The notes: generated by a model from the sequence alone, not told the origin. A stretch of DNA of 64,000 nt from Roseinatronobacter alkalisoli (GCF_028745735.1 NZ_JAQZSM010000001.1:1-64000), one strand, 5' to 3'; shown: positions 35,352-45,255, counted from the first letter of the stretch. Program-made: numbers and translations.

Positions 35352-35861
35352 ATGTCCAAATCGAAAAAGTCCGAGTTTCGCCCGAATGAATTTGTTGTCT
35401 ATCCTGCCCATGGGGTCGGACAGATCATTTCTATTGAAGAACAGGAAATTGCCGGTCTGAAACTGGAACTTTTCGTCATTTCCTTTGAAAAGGAAAAGAT
35501 GACATTGCGCGTGCCGACCAACAAGGCCGCCACAGTCGGCATGCGGTCGCTTTCCTCGCCTGAGATCGTGGACAAAGCGCTTGCAACCCTGAAGGGCAAG
35601 GCACGTGTCAAGCGGGCCATGTGGTCGCGCCGGGCGCAGGAATATGAACAGAAAATCAATTCCGGCGATCTTCTGGCGATTGCAGAGGTGGTGCGCGACC
35701 TGCACCGCAATGATGACCAGCGCGAACAATCCTATTCCGAGCGTCAGTTGTATGAAGCTGCGCTGGAACGTCTGACCCGCGAAGTTGCCGCTGTTGCCGG
35801 TGGTGATGAAGTGATTGCACAAAAGCAGGTCAGCGATGTTCTGGTGTCGCGCGCAGCCTGA
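35352..35861 (+). CDS. carD: CarD/CdnL family transcription regulator
   Basis: This 169-residue protein has the RNA-polymerase-interacting domain in its N-terminal ~70 residues (FRPNEFVVYPAHGVGQIISIEEQEIAGLKLELFVISFEKEKMTLRVP) and a helical C-terminal DNA-binding domain (VKRAMWSRRAQEYEQKI with the conserved Trp). CarD proteins bind the RNAP beta subunit and stabilise open complexes at rRNA and other promoters. A Lys-rich MSKSKKSEF start is typical. A strong terminator follows. Confidence 0.94.
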   Translation: MSKSKKSEFRPNEFVVYPAHGVGQIISIEEQEIAGLKLELFVISFEKEKMTLRVPTNKAATVGMRSLSSPEIVDKALATLKGKARVKRAMWSRRAQEYEQKINSGDLLAIAEVVRDLHRNDDQREQSYSERQLYEAALERLTREVAAVAGGDEVIAQKQVSDVLVSRAA

Positions 35862-35883
35862 ATCGCTGCCAATGTAATGAAAG

Positions 35884-35908
35884 CGCCCGCATTCGCGGGC
35901 GTTTTTAT
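35884..35908 (+). terminator. intrinsic terminator after carD
   Basis: CGCCCGC at 35884-35890 and GCGGGCG at 35895-35901 form a 7-bp stem around ATTC, followed by TTTTTATT. Confidence 0.9.
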
Positions 35909-36007
35909 TGGGCGCTGCTTTGCTGCATACCCCAGCGCAGGGCTTGCCTCGGCCCCGCGCCCTGGACTAAGAGAACCCGACAACCAGCATAATTCCGGAG
36001 TTCACAG

Positions 36008-36748
36008 ATGGCAGGCCATTCCAAATGGGCCAATATCCAGCATCGCAAGGGCCGTCAGGATGCGGTGCGCGCGAAGCTTTTTTCCAAACTGTCCAAGGAA
36101 ATTACCGTGGCCGCCAAGATGGGCGACCCGGACCCGGACAAGAACCCGCGCCTGCGTCTGGCCGTGAAAGAGGCCAAGGCCGTTTCAATGCCCAAGGACA
36201 ATATCGAACGCGCGATCAAGAAGTCGCAGGGCGGCGATGCCGAGAATTACGATGAAATCCGCTATGAAGGCTATGGGCCGGGCGGGGTCGCCGTTATTGT
36301 CGAGGCAATGACCGACAACCGCAATCGCACGGCATCCAACGTGCGGTCCACATTTTCCAAGAACGGCGGCAATCTGGGGGAAACCGGATCGGTTGCATTC
36401 ATGTTCGACCGCAAAGGCCAGATTGTCTATCCGGCCAGTGTCGGCGACGCGGATACTGTGTTGCTGGCGGCAATTGATGCGGGCGCAGAAGATGTCGAAA
36501 GCAACGAGGACGGGCACGTGATCTGGTGCGCTGATACCGACCTTGGTGCCGTGTCATCCGCGCTGGAAGATGCACTGGGCGAGTCTGAAAGCACCAAGCT
36601 GGTCTGGAAGCCGCAAACCACCACGGAGCTGGATCTGGACGGCGCCCGGACACTTATGAAATTGATCGATGCGTTGGAAGATGACGACGATGTTCAGAAT
36701 GTGACCGCGAATTTTGAAATCTCGGACGAGGTTATGGCAGAATTGTAG
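36008..36748 (+). CDS. yebC: YebC/PmpR family regulator
   Basis: This 246-residue protein begins [32 protein letters not shown] and contains the [30 protein letters not shown] signature. Bacterial YebC proteins were described as DNA-binding regulators, and homologues (TACO1) assist translation of polyproline stretches. The 17 terminal bases overlap the convergent EamA gene. Confidence 0.95.
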   Translation: MAGHSKWANIQHRKGRQDAVRAKLFSKLSKEITVAAKMGDPDPDKNPRLRLAVKEAKAVSMPKDNIERAIKKSQGGDAENYDEIRYEGYGPGGVAVIVEAMTDNRNRTASNVRSTFSKNGGNLGETGSVAFMFDRKGQIVYPASVGDADTVLLAAIDAGAEDVESNEDGHVIWCADTDLGAVSSALEDALGESESTKLVWKPQTTTELDLDGARTLMKLIDALEDDDDVQNVTANFEISDEVMAEL

Positions 36749-37676
36749 GCCCTTGTTTCGCGCCCGCCCCTGGATGGGTGGGCGCGGCCTCTGCGCGTCT
36801 GGTCTGCTGGCGCAACTGCGCCTCGCGCAATGTGATGAACAGTACCGACCCCATAATGACGCCGCCGCCCAGAATGACAAACAGGTCAACGTTTTCGCCA
36901 AATGCGATCGCGCCCAGCAACACGGCCCATACCAGTTGCAGAAAAGTGACCGGTTGCGTCACCGTGATGGGCGCTGCGGCGAAGGCCAGCGTCATCGCAA
37001 AATGCCCGCCGGTGGCAAACGCTGCGACCCAGAACAGCCAGAATATCTGTGTCCATGTGGGCGGCACCCAGACCGCCCATGCAAATGGTGCCAGAAAAAT
37101 AGTAACAGTGATGGATAACATCCCCACCACCACAGCAGCATTCACCTGATCCGACATGCGCTTGGCCATCAAATAGGATGCAGCGAACAGAATCGCTGTT
37201 CCGATCATGGCAATATGCCCGCTGGACACTTCGCGCAGACCGGGGCGCAGGATTACCAGCGCGCCGATGAACGCCACCAGAACCGCCAGAATGCGCCGCA
37301 TGGCCAGTTTCTCGCCCAGAAACAGGGCCGCGCCCAGCGTGACATAGATGGGTGACAAGTAGTTCATTGCCGTGACTTCGGCCAATGGAATACGGGTCAT
37401 GGCATAGAACCACAGGATAACCCCCAGGGCATGCAGAAATCCGCGCAAGGTGAATACGGTCATATTGCTGCGCGTGAGGGTCAGTGCGCGCAGCGATGGC
37501 AGCATCGGCAGCAGGAACACAAGCCCCAGCGCATAGCGTATAAACGCTGATTGCGCCGCAGGCATGTCATCGCCCAAGTATTTGACCAGCGCCGTGACCG
37601 CCACAAAGCAAATGCCTGTAACCAGCATCCAGAAAACGCCAAGCAGGGGGCGCGATGTGGCAGGGGTATTTATCAT
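36732..37676 (-). CDS. EamA-type DMT superfamily transporter
   Basis: This 314-residue inner-membrane protein has about ten transmembrane helices in two EamA repeats (first: [17 protein letters not shown] to [15 protein letters not shown]; second: [17 protein letters not shown] to [17 protein letters not shown]). The repeated GE motifs (FLGEKL, FGENVD) are typical. Members export metabolites or take up small solutes, but the substrate cannot be inferred. Its 3' end overlaps yebC by 17 bases in convergent orientation. Confidence 0.88.
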   Translation of the reverse strand: MINTPATSRPLLGVFWMLVTGICFVAVTALVKYLGDDMPAAQSAFIRYALGLVFLLPMLPSLRALTLTRSNMTVFTLRGFLHALGVILWFYAMTRIPLAEVTAMNYLSPIYVTLGAALFLGEKLAMRRILAVLVAFIGALVILRPGLREVSSGHIAMIGTAILFAASYLMAKRMSDQVNAAVVVGMLSITVTIFLAPFAWAVWVPPTWTQIFWLFWVAAFATGGHFAMTLAFAAAPITVTQPVTFLQLVWAVLLGAIAFGENVDLFVILGGGVIMGSVLFITLREAQLRQQTRRAEAAPTHPGAGAKQGPTILP

Positions 37677-37727
37677 GTGCAGTATTTTGCACAGCCCATG
37701 AATGCAGACAAGGGAAATGGACGGGGG

Positions 37728-39395
37728 TCACGCTTTGGTAAGTTGCCTGACCGCGTAATCCGCCGCATCATCAAAGGGTTTCAGGATGACACTCGCCCCG
37801 CGCTTCAGCAAATCCTCGGCTTCTGCCATTTGCTGCACGGACAGGAAAACCTTGCCAGCGTAATTGGCGGATTTCAGACCATGCAACAGCGCAAGCTGCG
37901 GGTCCGTTTCTGTCAGGCTGCCACGTTCGCGCGGGACCGCTGACACCACCGCCTTGACAGCGCCCAGTTCCAGATGTGCCACGAATTCCGGATCGGTCGC
38001 GTCGCCAAACGCGGCGCTCAACCCCATCCTGCGCCAGTTTGTCAGGGCTTCGGGGTCAAAATCGATACCCAGGACCCTGAACCCCTGTTCATGCAGGCGC
38101 TGGCCAATACGGCACCCATACCTGCCAAGCCCGAAGATGACGAAATCATAATTCCGGTCCAGCGCATCGGCTGCGGTATCTTCGTTCTCGCGGTGGGCAT
38201 TGCGGCGCTCGAACATGCCCAGCCAAGGCTCGCAGATTTCATACAGTTTGTGCGACCAAGTGATCATGTAGACGGACAAGGCAATTGTCACCAACCCTAC
38301 CAGCGTCACAAGCCCCATTGCGCCTTGTCCGACATGGCCAATGGTAATGCCCATTGCCATGAAGATAAGCGAGAATTCCGATATCTGCGCAACGGTCAGC
38401 CCGGCCAGAAAACCCGTGCGCCTGCGGTATCCCATATACCCCATGATCGCCAGAACGATCAGCGGGTTGCCGATCAGCACAAACAGCGACAGCACAATCG
38501 CCGGACCGATCTGGTCGCCCAGCGTTGACAGGTCCAGTGACGCCCCAAGGTTGATGAAGAAAAACAGCAACAGGAAGTCGCGCAGGCTGGCAAGACGGGA
38601 ACTGATTGCTTCGCGGTATTGCGTAGACGCCAGCGACACCCCTGCCAGCAGCCCGCCCAGTTCCTTGCCAAAGCCAAGCGCGTCACCTGCCGCCGCCAGA
38701 CTGGCGGCCCAGCCCACGGCAAAAATGACCATCAGTTCGGGCGAGCGTGAAATCATGTTCAGCAGGGGTTCGGCCGCATATCGGATGAACAGGATGACAA
38801 ACACCACCATGCCCGCCCCGCCCGCAAAGACCAGCGCGATATCTGTAATCGACCCGGCCTCGTCGCCCATGCCGACACCCAGCGCCGACAATGTGACCAT
38901 TGCCAGAACAACGAAAATATCCTGAACAATCAGGAACCCCAATGCGATCTTGCCATGCAGGGCACCGATTTCCTGTTTGTCCGACAACAGCTTGACGATG
39001 ATGATCGTTGACGAAAACGTTAGGGCAATTGCGATGTAGAGTGACGTGACCGCATCAAGCCCCAGCGCAAGGCAGATCAGGAAACCAAAGAACGCGGTGA
39101 ATGTGACCTGCCCCAGCCCGGTGGCCACCGCGACCTTGCCCAGATTGCGCACAAGGCCAAGGTCAAGTTTCAGGCCGACCAGAAACAGCAGGACCGCAAT
39201 GGAAATCTGGCTGAGGGTTTCAATGAAATCAGTGGAAGAGACCAGTCCCAACGCATCCGGCCCCGCCAGAACCCCGACTGCAATAAAGGCCACGACCAAT
39301 GGCTGCCGGGCCAGCAACCCGAAAAAGCCCACGACCGACGCAAGCAGCACCAGCAGCGCTATTTCATAGAAGATAGAGGCAAAACTGGTATCCAT
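37728..39395 (-). CDS. CPA2 cation:proton antiporter with TrkA-N domain
   Basis: This 555-residue protein has an N-terminal Na+/H+ exchanger-type domain with about 12 transmembrane helices (FIAVGVLAGPDALGL, FLVGLKLDLGLV, FLIVQDIFVVLAMV, FFFINLGASLDL) and a C-terminal RCK/TrkA-N domain (~415-540) with the nucleotide fold FVIFGLGRYGCRIGQRLHEQG. The architecture matches KefB/YbaL-like potassium efflux or cation exchangers gated by nucleotide binding. No KefF/KefG ancillary gene is adjacent. Confidence 0.9.
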   Translation of the reverse strand: MDTSFASIFYEIALLVLLASVVGFFGLLARQPLVVAFIAVGVLAGPDALGLVSSTDFIETLSQISIAVLLFLVGLKLDLGLVRNLGKVAVATGLGQVTFTAFFGFLICLALGLDAVTSLYIAIALTFSSTIIIVKLLSDKQEIGALHGKIALGFLIVQDIFVVLAMVTLSALGVGMGDEAGSITDIALVFAGGAGMVVFVILFIRYAAEPLLNMISRSPELMVIFAVGWAASLAAAGDALGFGKELGGLLAGVSLASTQYREAISSRLASLRDFLLLFFFINLGASLDLSTLGDQIGPAIVLSLFVLIGNPLIVLAIMGYMGYRRRTGFLAGLTVAQISEFSLIFMAMGITIGHVGQGAMGLVTLVGLVTIALSVYMITWSHKLYEICEPWLGMFERRNAHRENEDTAADALDRNYDFVIFGLGRYGCRIGQRLHEQGFRVLGIDFDPEALTNWRRMGLSAAFGDATDPEFVAHLELGAVKAVVSAVPRERGSLTETDPQLALLHGLKSANYAGKVFLSVQQMAEAEDLLKRGASVILKPFDDAADYAVRQLTKA

Positions 39396-39659
39396 CAGGG
39401 GGTGTCCTGTACTGCTGATATCCGTGCTGGCAAAACCGCGCGGATCTGCGCGCCACCCGGTCGGATACAGCGCCCGTGCATGGTAGCTGCATAACCGCAG
39501 GCGTTCAACATGTCACGGGATATGCGGTCGCAGTTCGTTTGAAACCATGGGGTTGCAGCATCGCAGATGGCAAGGGTTGCGCGGGTCGCACCGATCCTTG
39601 TAGCTTGCGGTTCACGCACGGCGCGCAATGGATCTTGGCGAATGGAACAAGGCGAAGAC
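39396..39659. other. 264-base spacer without a supported gene
   Basis: The spacer separates divergent genes. A minus-strand frame (39395-39703) reads through it with several cysteines, but it runs into the neighbouring hydrolase start and has no convincing ribosome-binding site. No strong hairpin or promoter pair stands out. Confidence 0.5.
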
Positions 39660-40493
39660 ATGCAGGACCACACAGGTATTGACTGGGACGACGCATTTGC
39701 CAACCGGCCCTATATTGATCAGGCAGGCAGTTTCACTGATGCCTGGGCCACATGCGCGCGATCGTTTCGTGAAACCGCGCAGGATGCGCGCCTTGATCTG
39801 CGCTATGGCACCCCCCCGCGCGAGGCGTTTGACCTGTTCCTGCCTGCCGACACCCCGCCCAAAGGGGCAGTGGTCTTCGTGCATGGCGGCTACTGGATGG
39901 CTTTTGACAAATCCTCATGGTCGCATCTGGCGCAAGGGGCGTTGGCGCGGGGATGGGCGGTTGCGTTGCCGCAATACACGCTGGCGCCAAATGCCCGCAT
40001 TGACCAGATGACCGGTCAGATTGGCCGTGCGATCACTGAAATCGCGCGGCATGTGGTCGGTCCCATCATGCTGTCGGGCCATTCAGCAGGGGGGCATCTG
40101 GTCACCCGTATGGTTTGTGACGATACGCCCTTGCCGCCAGATGTGCGCGCGCGCATGCGCCATGTGCTGTCGATTTCCGGTTTGCATGATCTGCGCCCTT
40201 TGCAGATGACCGCGATGAATACCACGCTGGGCCTGACCGACCAGACCGCGCAAAGCGAAAGCCCCGCCTTGTTGCGCCCCTTGGGCGGGGTTGCAGTGAC
40301 GGTGTGGGTCGGCGGGCATGAAAGGCCGGAATTCCTGCGCCAATCCGCGCTGCTGCGCGAGGCGTGGTCGCGTTGCGGCACGCCTGTCCGGTTGGTCGTT
40401 GATGAAGGGCTGCACCATTTCAACGTCATTGACGGGTTGGAACACGCGGACAGCATGTTGACCCGCGCCTTGCTGCAACTGCCCGAGGGCTAG
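39660..40493 (+). CDS. alpha/beta hydrolase, arylformamidase-like
   Basis: This 277-residue enzyme has VVFVHGGYWMAFDKSSW, whose HGGYW oxyanion motif is characteristic of kynurenine formamidase-like and BD-FAE-like hydrolases. The nucleophile elbow is SGHSAGGHLV, and the C-terminal VDEGLHHFNVIDGL carries the catalytic His. It may hydrolyse N-formylkynurenine or a related ester/amide; kynurenine-pathway neighbours are absent. AAGGCGA precedes the ATG at 39660; other in-frame starts at 39567 and 39642 are less likely. Confidence 0.82.
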   Translation: MQDHTGIDWDDAFANRPYIDQAGSFTDAWATCARSFRETAQDARLDLRYGTPPREAFDLFLPADTPPKGAVVFVHGGYWMAFDKSSWSHLAQGALARGWAVALPQYTLAPNARIDQMTGQIGRAITEIARHVVGPIMLSGHSAGGHLVTRMVCDDTPLPPDVRARMRHVLSISGLHDLRPLQMTAMNTTLGLTDQTAQSESPALLRPLGGVAVTVWVGGHERPEFLRQSALLREAWSRCGTPVRLVVDEGLHHFNVIDGLEHADSMLTRALLQLPEG

Positions 40494-40730
40494 CGGCTGA
40501 TCAGATCAGGACGAAATATCCCGTTTGCGGGCGGTTGCGGCCTTTGCTCCGCGCCTTTGGGTGTCCGCAATAGGCCGGTTTCGTTCGGCCCTGCCGGTTC
40601 CCCTGATGCGGTTCCGGTTCGAACGCCGCGGGTTGTGAAATTCCGCCAAACGGTTACGGGAACTTTACTTTTCCTGCGGCCTTGCGCAAGACTGTCGCCA
40701 AAGACCAGATAAACAGGGGGACGGGAACGA

Positions 40731-41873
40731 ATGAAGGTATTCCAACATGCGGTATTTGCCGCAACATTGGCAGCGGGCGCTGCCACCATGGCACAGGCCG
40801 ATACTGTCAGCGTGGGCATGATCACAACACTATCGGGCGGTGGTGCCGGGCTGGGCGTCGATATGCGCGACGGGTTCCAACTGGCACTGGACATGGCAGA
40901 CGCGCAGAATATCCGTCTGGTGATCGAAGATGACGCGCAACGCCCCGAACTTGCTGTGCAGATTGCTGAACGCATGATTCAGTCTGAACGTGTGGACATT
41001 CTGACCGGTATCATCTGGTCCAATCTGGCAATGGCGGTGGTGCCGTCTGCGGTCGCACAGGATATCCTGTATCTGTCGCCGAATGCTGGCCCCTCGGCGC
41101 TGGCAGGGGCGAATTGTCACCCGAATTATTTCAATGTCGCGTGGCAAAATGATATGTTGCACGAAGGTGCTGGCGCATATGCCAATGAATTGCGCTATCA
41201 GAACACTTTCATCATGGCCCCGAATTACCCCGCAGGCACCGATGCGCTGAACGGGTTCAAACGCTACTATGAGGGGGAACTGGCGGGCGAGCTGTTCACC
41301 CAAGTGGGCCAGACCGATTACGCTGCCGAACTGGCGCAGATCCGTGCATCGGGTGCGGATTCCATCTTCATCTTCCTGCCCGGTGGCATGGGTATCAGCT
41401 TCATGCGCCAGTATGAACAATCTGGCCTGGATCTGCCAATTGTTTCGGCTGCGTTCACATTCAGTCAGGACATTCTGCCCGCTGTCGGGTCCGCCGCGCT
41501 GGGCGTGTTCAATGCAAGCCAATGGTCGCCTGATCTGGACAACGCGGCCAATCAGGAATTTGTTGCGGCGTTTCGCGCGGAATTCGGGCGTATCCCGTCG
41601 CTTTATGCCAGTCAGGGGTTTGATACGGCGAATCTGATCCTGTCTGCCGCGGCCAAGGCGGATGTCAGTGACCGAGCTGCATTCCGCGACGCCCTGCTGG
41701 AGGCCGATTTCGATTCAGTGCGCGGTGACTTTGCATGGGGCCCGAACCAGCACCCGATTCAACGGGTCTATATCCGCGAAGTGGTCGAGGTGGACGGCGA
41801 AATCACCAACCGTATTGTGGGAACCGCGTTTGAAGCGCATGCCGATGTGCATGGCGAAAACTGCAACATGTAA
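40731..41873 (+). CDS. ABC transporter periplasmic binding protein, branched-chain amino-acid type
   Basis: This 380-residue protein has a signal peptide (MKVFQHAVFAATLAAGAATM, cleavage after AQA at ~23) and a Leu/Ile/Val-binding type I fold: VSVGMITTLSGGGAGLGVDMRDGFQLALD, LYLSPNAGPSALAG and the NYPAGTDALNGFKRYYEGE region. Family members bind branched-chain amino acids but also amides, urea or aromatic acids, so the ligand is open. It leads a complete liv-type operon. A hairpin follows its stop. The 237-base upstream region contains no gene. Confidence 0.9.
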   Translation: MKVFQHAVFAATLAAGAATMAQADTVSVGMITTLSGGGAGLGVDMRDGFQLALDMADAQNIRLVIEDDAQRPELAVQIAERMIQSERVDILTGIIWSNLAMAVVPSAVAQDILYLSPNAGPSALAGANCHPNYFNVAWQNDMLHEGAGAYANELRYQNTFIMAPNYPAGTDALNGFKRYYEGELAGELFTQVGQTDYAAELAQIRASGADSIFIFLPGGMGISFMRQYEQSGLDLPIVSAAFTFSQDILPAVGSAALGVFNASQWSPDLDNAANQEFVAAFRAEFGRIPSLYASQGFDTANLILSAAAKADVSDRAAFRDALLEADFDSVRGDFAWGPNQHPIQRVYIREVVEVDGEITNRIVGTAFEAHADVHGENCNM

Positions 41874-41884
41874 AACACGCAAAC

Positions 41885-41908
41885 TAACCCCGGCGCCGAC
41901 CGGGGTTA
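41885..41908 (+). terminator. intercistronic hairpin after the liv-type binding-protein gene
   Basis: TAACCCCGG at 41885-41893 pairs with CCGGGGTTA at 41900-41908 around CGCCGA (9 bp). No T-tract follows. It probably stabilises the upstream mRNA or attenuates downstream genes so that binding protein exceeds permease. Confidence 0.7.
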
Positions 41909-41933
41909 CTTGCCCTTCCGCAAAAGGCTTTCC

Positions 41934-42851
41934 ATGACACTCGCGCTTGTGCTCGAGCAGTTGCTGAACGGTGTGCAATTCGGGCTGATGCTGTTTCTGA
42001 TGTCGGCCGGACTGACACTGGTTTTCGGCGTCATGGGGCTGATCAATCTTGCGCATGGGTCACTTTACATGATCGGCGCGTTTCTATGCGCGGCTGTGGC
42101 GGGCGCGACGGGCAATTTCTGGCTTGGGCTTCTGGCCGGAATTGCCGCCGCCGCCGCTGCGGGCGCGCTGATTGAAGTTGTGGTTATCCGCAGGCTGTAT
42201 GACCGTGACCATCTGGATCAGGTGCTGGCGACATTCGCGCTTATCCTGATCCTGTCGGAAGGCGTGCGCATGATTTTCGGGCCGTTCCCGCTATATCTGA
42301 ACGTGCCTGATCTTTTCCGCGGCACTGTCAGGCTGGGCATCGTCGATTATTCACTGTACCGGCTGGCGCTGATCGGGTTTGGGCTGGCCGTGGCGCTGGG
42401 CTTGTGGCTACTGATCGCGAAAACCCGACTAGGTATCCGCATTCGCGCAGGCGAATCGGACCGTGAAATGATTGCTGCGCTGGGGGTGAATATCCGCGCT
42501 CTTTATACGGTTGTTTTCGCGCTCGGGGCCGCGTTGGCGGGGCTTGCGGGTGCGTTGGTGGGCGCGATTCAATCGGTACAGGTCGGTATGGGCGAACCGG
42601 TACTGATTCTGGCGTTTGTTGTGATCGTCATTGGCGGTATCGGGTCGATCAAGGGCGCGATGGTCGGCGCATTGCTGGTGGGTGTCATCGACACGATGGG
42701 CCGGTTCCTGTTGCCCCGCGCCTTTGCGCTGTTTCTGGACACATCACAGGCGATGGGTGTGGGCGCCGCGCTGGCATCAATGCTGATCTATCTGCTGATG
42801 GCGCTGATCCTGATTTTCCGGCCCAAAGGACTGTTTCCCGCCCATGGATAG
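41934..42851 (+). CDS. livH: branched-chain amino-acid-type ABC permease LivH
   Basis: This 305-residue inner-membrane protein has about eight helices and the LivH core LEQLLNGVQFGLMLFLMSAGLTLVFGVMGLINLAHGSLYM; the cytoplasmic EAA-like coupling loop is seen in IRAGESDREMIAALGVN. The TTG at 41910 is in frame, but the ATG at 41934 with AAGG upstream is the likely start. It overlaps livM by eight bases. Confidence 0.92.
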   Translation: MTLALVLEQLLNGVQFGLMLFLMSAGLTLVFGVMGLINLAHGSLYMIGAFLCAAVAGATGNFWLGLLAGIAAAAAAGALIEVVVIRRLYDRDHLDQVLATFALILILSEGVRMIFGPFPLYLNVPDLFRGTVRLGIVDYSLYRLALIGFGLAVALGLWLLIAKTRLGIRIRAGESDREMIAALGVNIRALYTVVFALGAALAGLAGALVGAIQSVQVGMGEPVLILAFVVIVIGGIGSIKGAMVGALLVGVIDTMGRFLLPRAFALFLDTSQAMGVGAALASMLIYLLMALILIFRPKGLFPAHG

Positions 42852-43821
42852 CGCGCGCAGGGAATGGCTGTTGAATAGCGCATTGGCGCTGGCATTGTTC
42901 GTGGTGCCGCTTTGGGCGTGGATAGCAGGGGAGCCGTTCATTATTACACTCGCCACCCGCGTTGCCATATTGGCAATTGCGGCGGTGGGCCTGAACATTG
43001 CGCTGGGGCTGGGGGGTATGGTGTCATTCGGGCATGCGCTGTATCTGGGTATTGGTGGCTATGTTGCGGGTATTGCCGCGCATCATGCGTTCAATGGCAC
43101 GCCCGTTCTGGGATTGCCCGGCACCAACCAGATGCTGCCGGTCTGGGCGATTGCCATGCTGGTATCCGGGGGTGTTGCCGCTGTGGTGGGCGCGTTGTCG
43201 CTGCGCACATCGGGCATTTTCTTCATCATGATCACGCTTGCTTTTGCGCAGATGGGGTTCTTCTTTGCACTGTCATGGCCCGCTTATGGCGGCGAGGATG
43301 GCCTGCCCATATTCATGCGCAACCAGTTCCCGGGCATGAACACCAACCGCCCATGGGATTTGTTCCTGATCGCCTATGCTGTGTTGATGGCGGCGCTGCT
43401 GGTTTTCGCCCTACTGCGCGCGGCGCGGTTTGGCGCGGCACTAATGGCCATCCGGCAAAACCCGGACCGTGCGGCGGCGGTCGGCATTTCACCCTTCGGC
43501 ATCAGGCTGACGGCGTTTATTCTGTCGGGGATGATCACGGGCCTTGCCGGCGCGATGATGGCGGATCTGACACGCTTTGTCAGTCCGGCGATGATGGCAT
43601 GGACCATGTCGGGTGAGTTGATCGTCATCATCATATTGGGTGGCGTCGGGCGGTTGTTCGGCCCGGTTGCCGGTGCAGCGATCCTGGTGGGGTTCGAAGT
43701 GTTTTTCGGTGGCGTGACCGAGCACTGGAAACTGTGGCTGGGTCTTGTGTTGCTGGCGGTGGTATTGTTTGCGCGCGGCGGGCTGATCGGGCTGATTGCG
43801 GGACGGGCGCGGCATGGATGA
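42844..43821 (+). CDS. livM: branched-chain amino-acid-type ABC permease LivM
   Basis: This 325-residue permease has the LivM signature LGLGGMVSFGHALYLGIGGYVAGI and the coupling loop LMAIRQNPDRAAAVGISPFGIRL. About nine hydrophobic segments are present. It pairs with LivH to form the membrane channel. Its end overlaps livG by eight bases, showing tight coupling. Confidence 0.93.
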   Translation: MDSARREWLLNSALALALFVVPLWAWIAGEPFIITLATRVAILAIAAVGLNIALGLGGMVSFGHALYLGIGGYVAGIAAHHAFNGTPVLGLPGTNQMLPVWAIAMLVSGGVAAVVGALSLRTSGIFFIMITLAFAQMGFFFALSWPAYGGEDGLPIFMRNQFPGMNTNRPWDLFLIAYAVLMAALLVFALLRAARFGAALMAIRQNPDRAAAVGISPFGIRLTAFILSGMITGLAGAMMADLTRFVSPAMMAWTMSGELIVIIILGGVGRLFGPVAGAAILVGFEVFFGGVTEHWKLWLGLVLLAVVLFARGGLIGLIAGRARHG

Positions 43822-44569
43822 TCCGGTGCTGGAATTGCGCGGCTTGTGCCGGAATTTCGGGGCGCTGAAAGCCACCGACAATGTGTCCCTGACCCTGCGG
43901 CGCGGTGAAATTCACGCGCTTATCGGTCCCAATGGTGCAGGTAAAACCACGCTGATGGGGTTGATTTCGGGCAGGATCGCGCCGGAAGCGGGCAGTGTCT
44001 GGCTGGCGGGGCAGAACATAACCGGGCTGTCTGTCGCGCAGCGGGCGCGGCTGGGACTGGCGCGCAGCTTTCAGGTATCATCCCTGATCCCTGAATATTC
44101 GGCGCTGCGCAATGTGATGCTGGCGCTTCAGGCGAAGCAGGGCCACAGCTATCGTTTTCTGCGCCCTGTGGCATTGGACCGTGGTTTGCAAAGCGCGGCG
44201 CGCGACATGCTGGCGCGTGTGGGCCTTGTGCCGCGCGCATCGGTCGCGGCCGCATTCCTAAGCCATGGCGAGCGGCGCTTGCTGGAAATAGCCGTGGCGC
44301 TGGCATTGAACCCGCAGTGTTTCCTGCTGGATGAACCAATGGCGGGGCTTGGGGCCGAAGGCACGGCGCGGCTGGTGACATTCCTGCAGGAACTGAAACA
44401 GCAAGCGCCCATCCTGCTTGTCGAACATGACATGGATGCAGTGTTCCGGCTGGCGGACCGCATTTCGGTGTTGGTCTATGGCTGCGTTATTGCCACAGGG
44501 ACGGTTGCGGAAATCCGTGCAAACCCGGCGGTGCGCGCCGCCTATCTGGGCGAGGAGCCTGCGACATGA
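43814..44569 (+). CDS. livG: ABC transporter ATP-binding protein LivG
   Basis: This 251-residue ATPase has Walker A GPNGAGKT, a degenerate ABC signature LSHGERRLLEIAVAL in place of LSGG, Walker B CFLLDEPMAGL, and the LivG-type ending ANPAVRAAYLGEE. The ATG at 43814 (MDDPVLELRGLCRNFG) is preferred over the frame opening at 43796. It overlaps livF by four bases. Confidence 0.92.
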   Translation: MDDPVLELRGLCRNFGALKATDNVSLTLRRGEIHALIGPNGAGKTTLMGLISGRIAPEAGSVWLAGQNITGLSVAQRARLGLARSFQVSSLIPEYSALRNVMLALQAKQGHSYRFLRPVALDRGLQSAARDMLARVGLVPRASVAAAFLSHGERRLLEIAVALALNPQCFLLDEPMAGLGAEGTARLVTFLQELKQQAPILLVEHDMDAVFRLADRISVLVYGCVIATGTVAEIRANPAVRAAYLGEEPAT

Positions 44570-45255
44570 CCGCGCTTTTGCAACTTGAAGACCTGCACGT
44601 ATTTTATGGCGCGTCACAGGCGCTGGATGGCGTGACCCTGCAGGTGGACGAAGGGCAGGCGGTGGCGCTGATGGGCCGCAACGGCATGGGCAAGACGACC
44701 ACGATTTCCGCTGCCTGCCGCATGCTGCCCTTGCGCAAGGGGCGCGTGATCTTTGCAGGGCAGGATATCAGCAACTGGCCATCCTTCCGCGCCGCGCGTC
44801 TGGGCATCGGGCTGGTCCCTGAAGGGCGGCGGTGTTTTCCCAACCTGACCGTCCGTGAAAACCTGATTGCGGCGGCGCGTCCCGGTCGCTGGGACATGGC
44901 GCAGGTGCAGCGCCTGTTTCCCCGCCTGCGCGAACGCGCTGACCAGTATGCGGTCAGCCTGTCAGGGGGTGAACAACAGATGCTGGCCATCGGGCGCGCA
45001 TTGATGACCAACCCGCGATTGTTGATTCTGGATGAAGCAACCGAAGGGCTGGCCCCGGTCATCCGTCGCGAAATCTGGGCAGCTATCACCCGGCTGCGCG
45101 GGGATGGATTGTCCATTCTGCTGGTGGATAAAACGCTGTCTGAAATCCTGCCGTTTGCGGATGCCAGTGTTATTCTTGATCGTGGGCACGTGATCTGGCA
45201 AGGGGCGCCGGACGGTTTAACTGCAGATTTGCAGCACCGCTATCTTGGGGTGTGA
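44566..45255 (+). CDS. livF: ABC transporter ATP-binding protein LivF
   Basis: This 229-residue ATPase has GRNGMGKTTTI (Walker A), VSLSGGEQQMLAIGRALMTNPRLLILDEATEGLAP (signature and Walker B) and the LivF-like GLVPEGRRCFPNLTVRENL. The second signature-bearing ATPase compensates for LivG's altered LSHGE motif. It closes the liv-type operon; a 157-base spacer follows. Confidence 0.93.
   Translation: MTALLQLEDLHVFYGASQALDGVTLQVDEGQAVALMGRNGMGKTTTISAACRMLPLRKGRVIFAGQDISNWPSFRAARLGIGLVPEGRRCFPNLTVRENLIAAARPGRWDMAQVQRLFPRLRERADQYAVSLSGGEQQMLAIGRALMTNPRLLILDEATEGLAPVIRREIWAAITRLRGDGLSILLVDKTLSEILPFADASVILDRGHVIWQGAPDGLTADLQHRYLGV

Noticed and set aside
39395-39703. Minus-strand frame of 102 codons as a normal gene
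   Set aside because: It has no convincing start or ribosome-binding site and overlaps the start of the hydrolase gene, so I kept it only as a low-interest observation.
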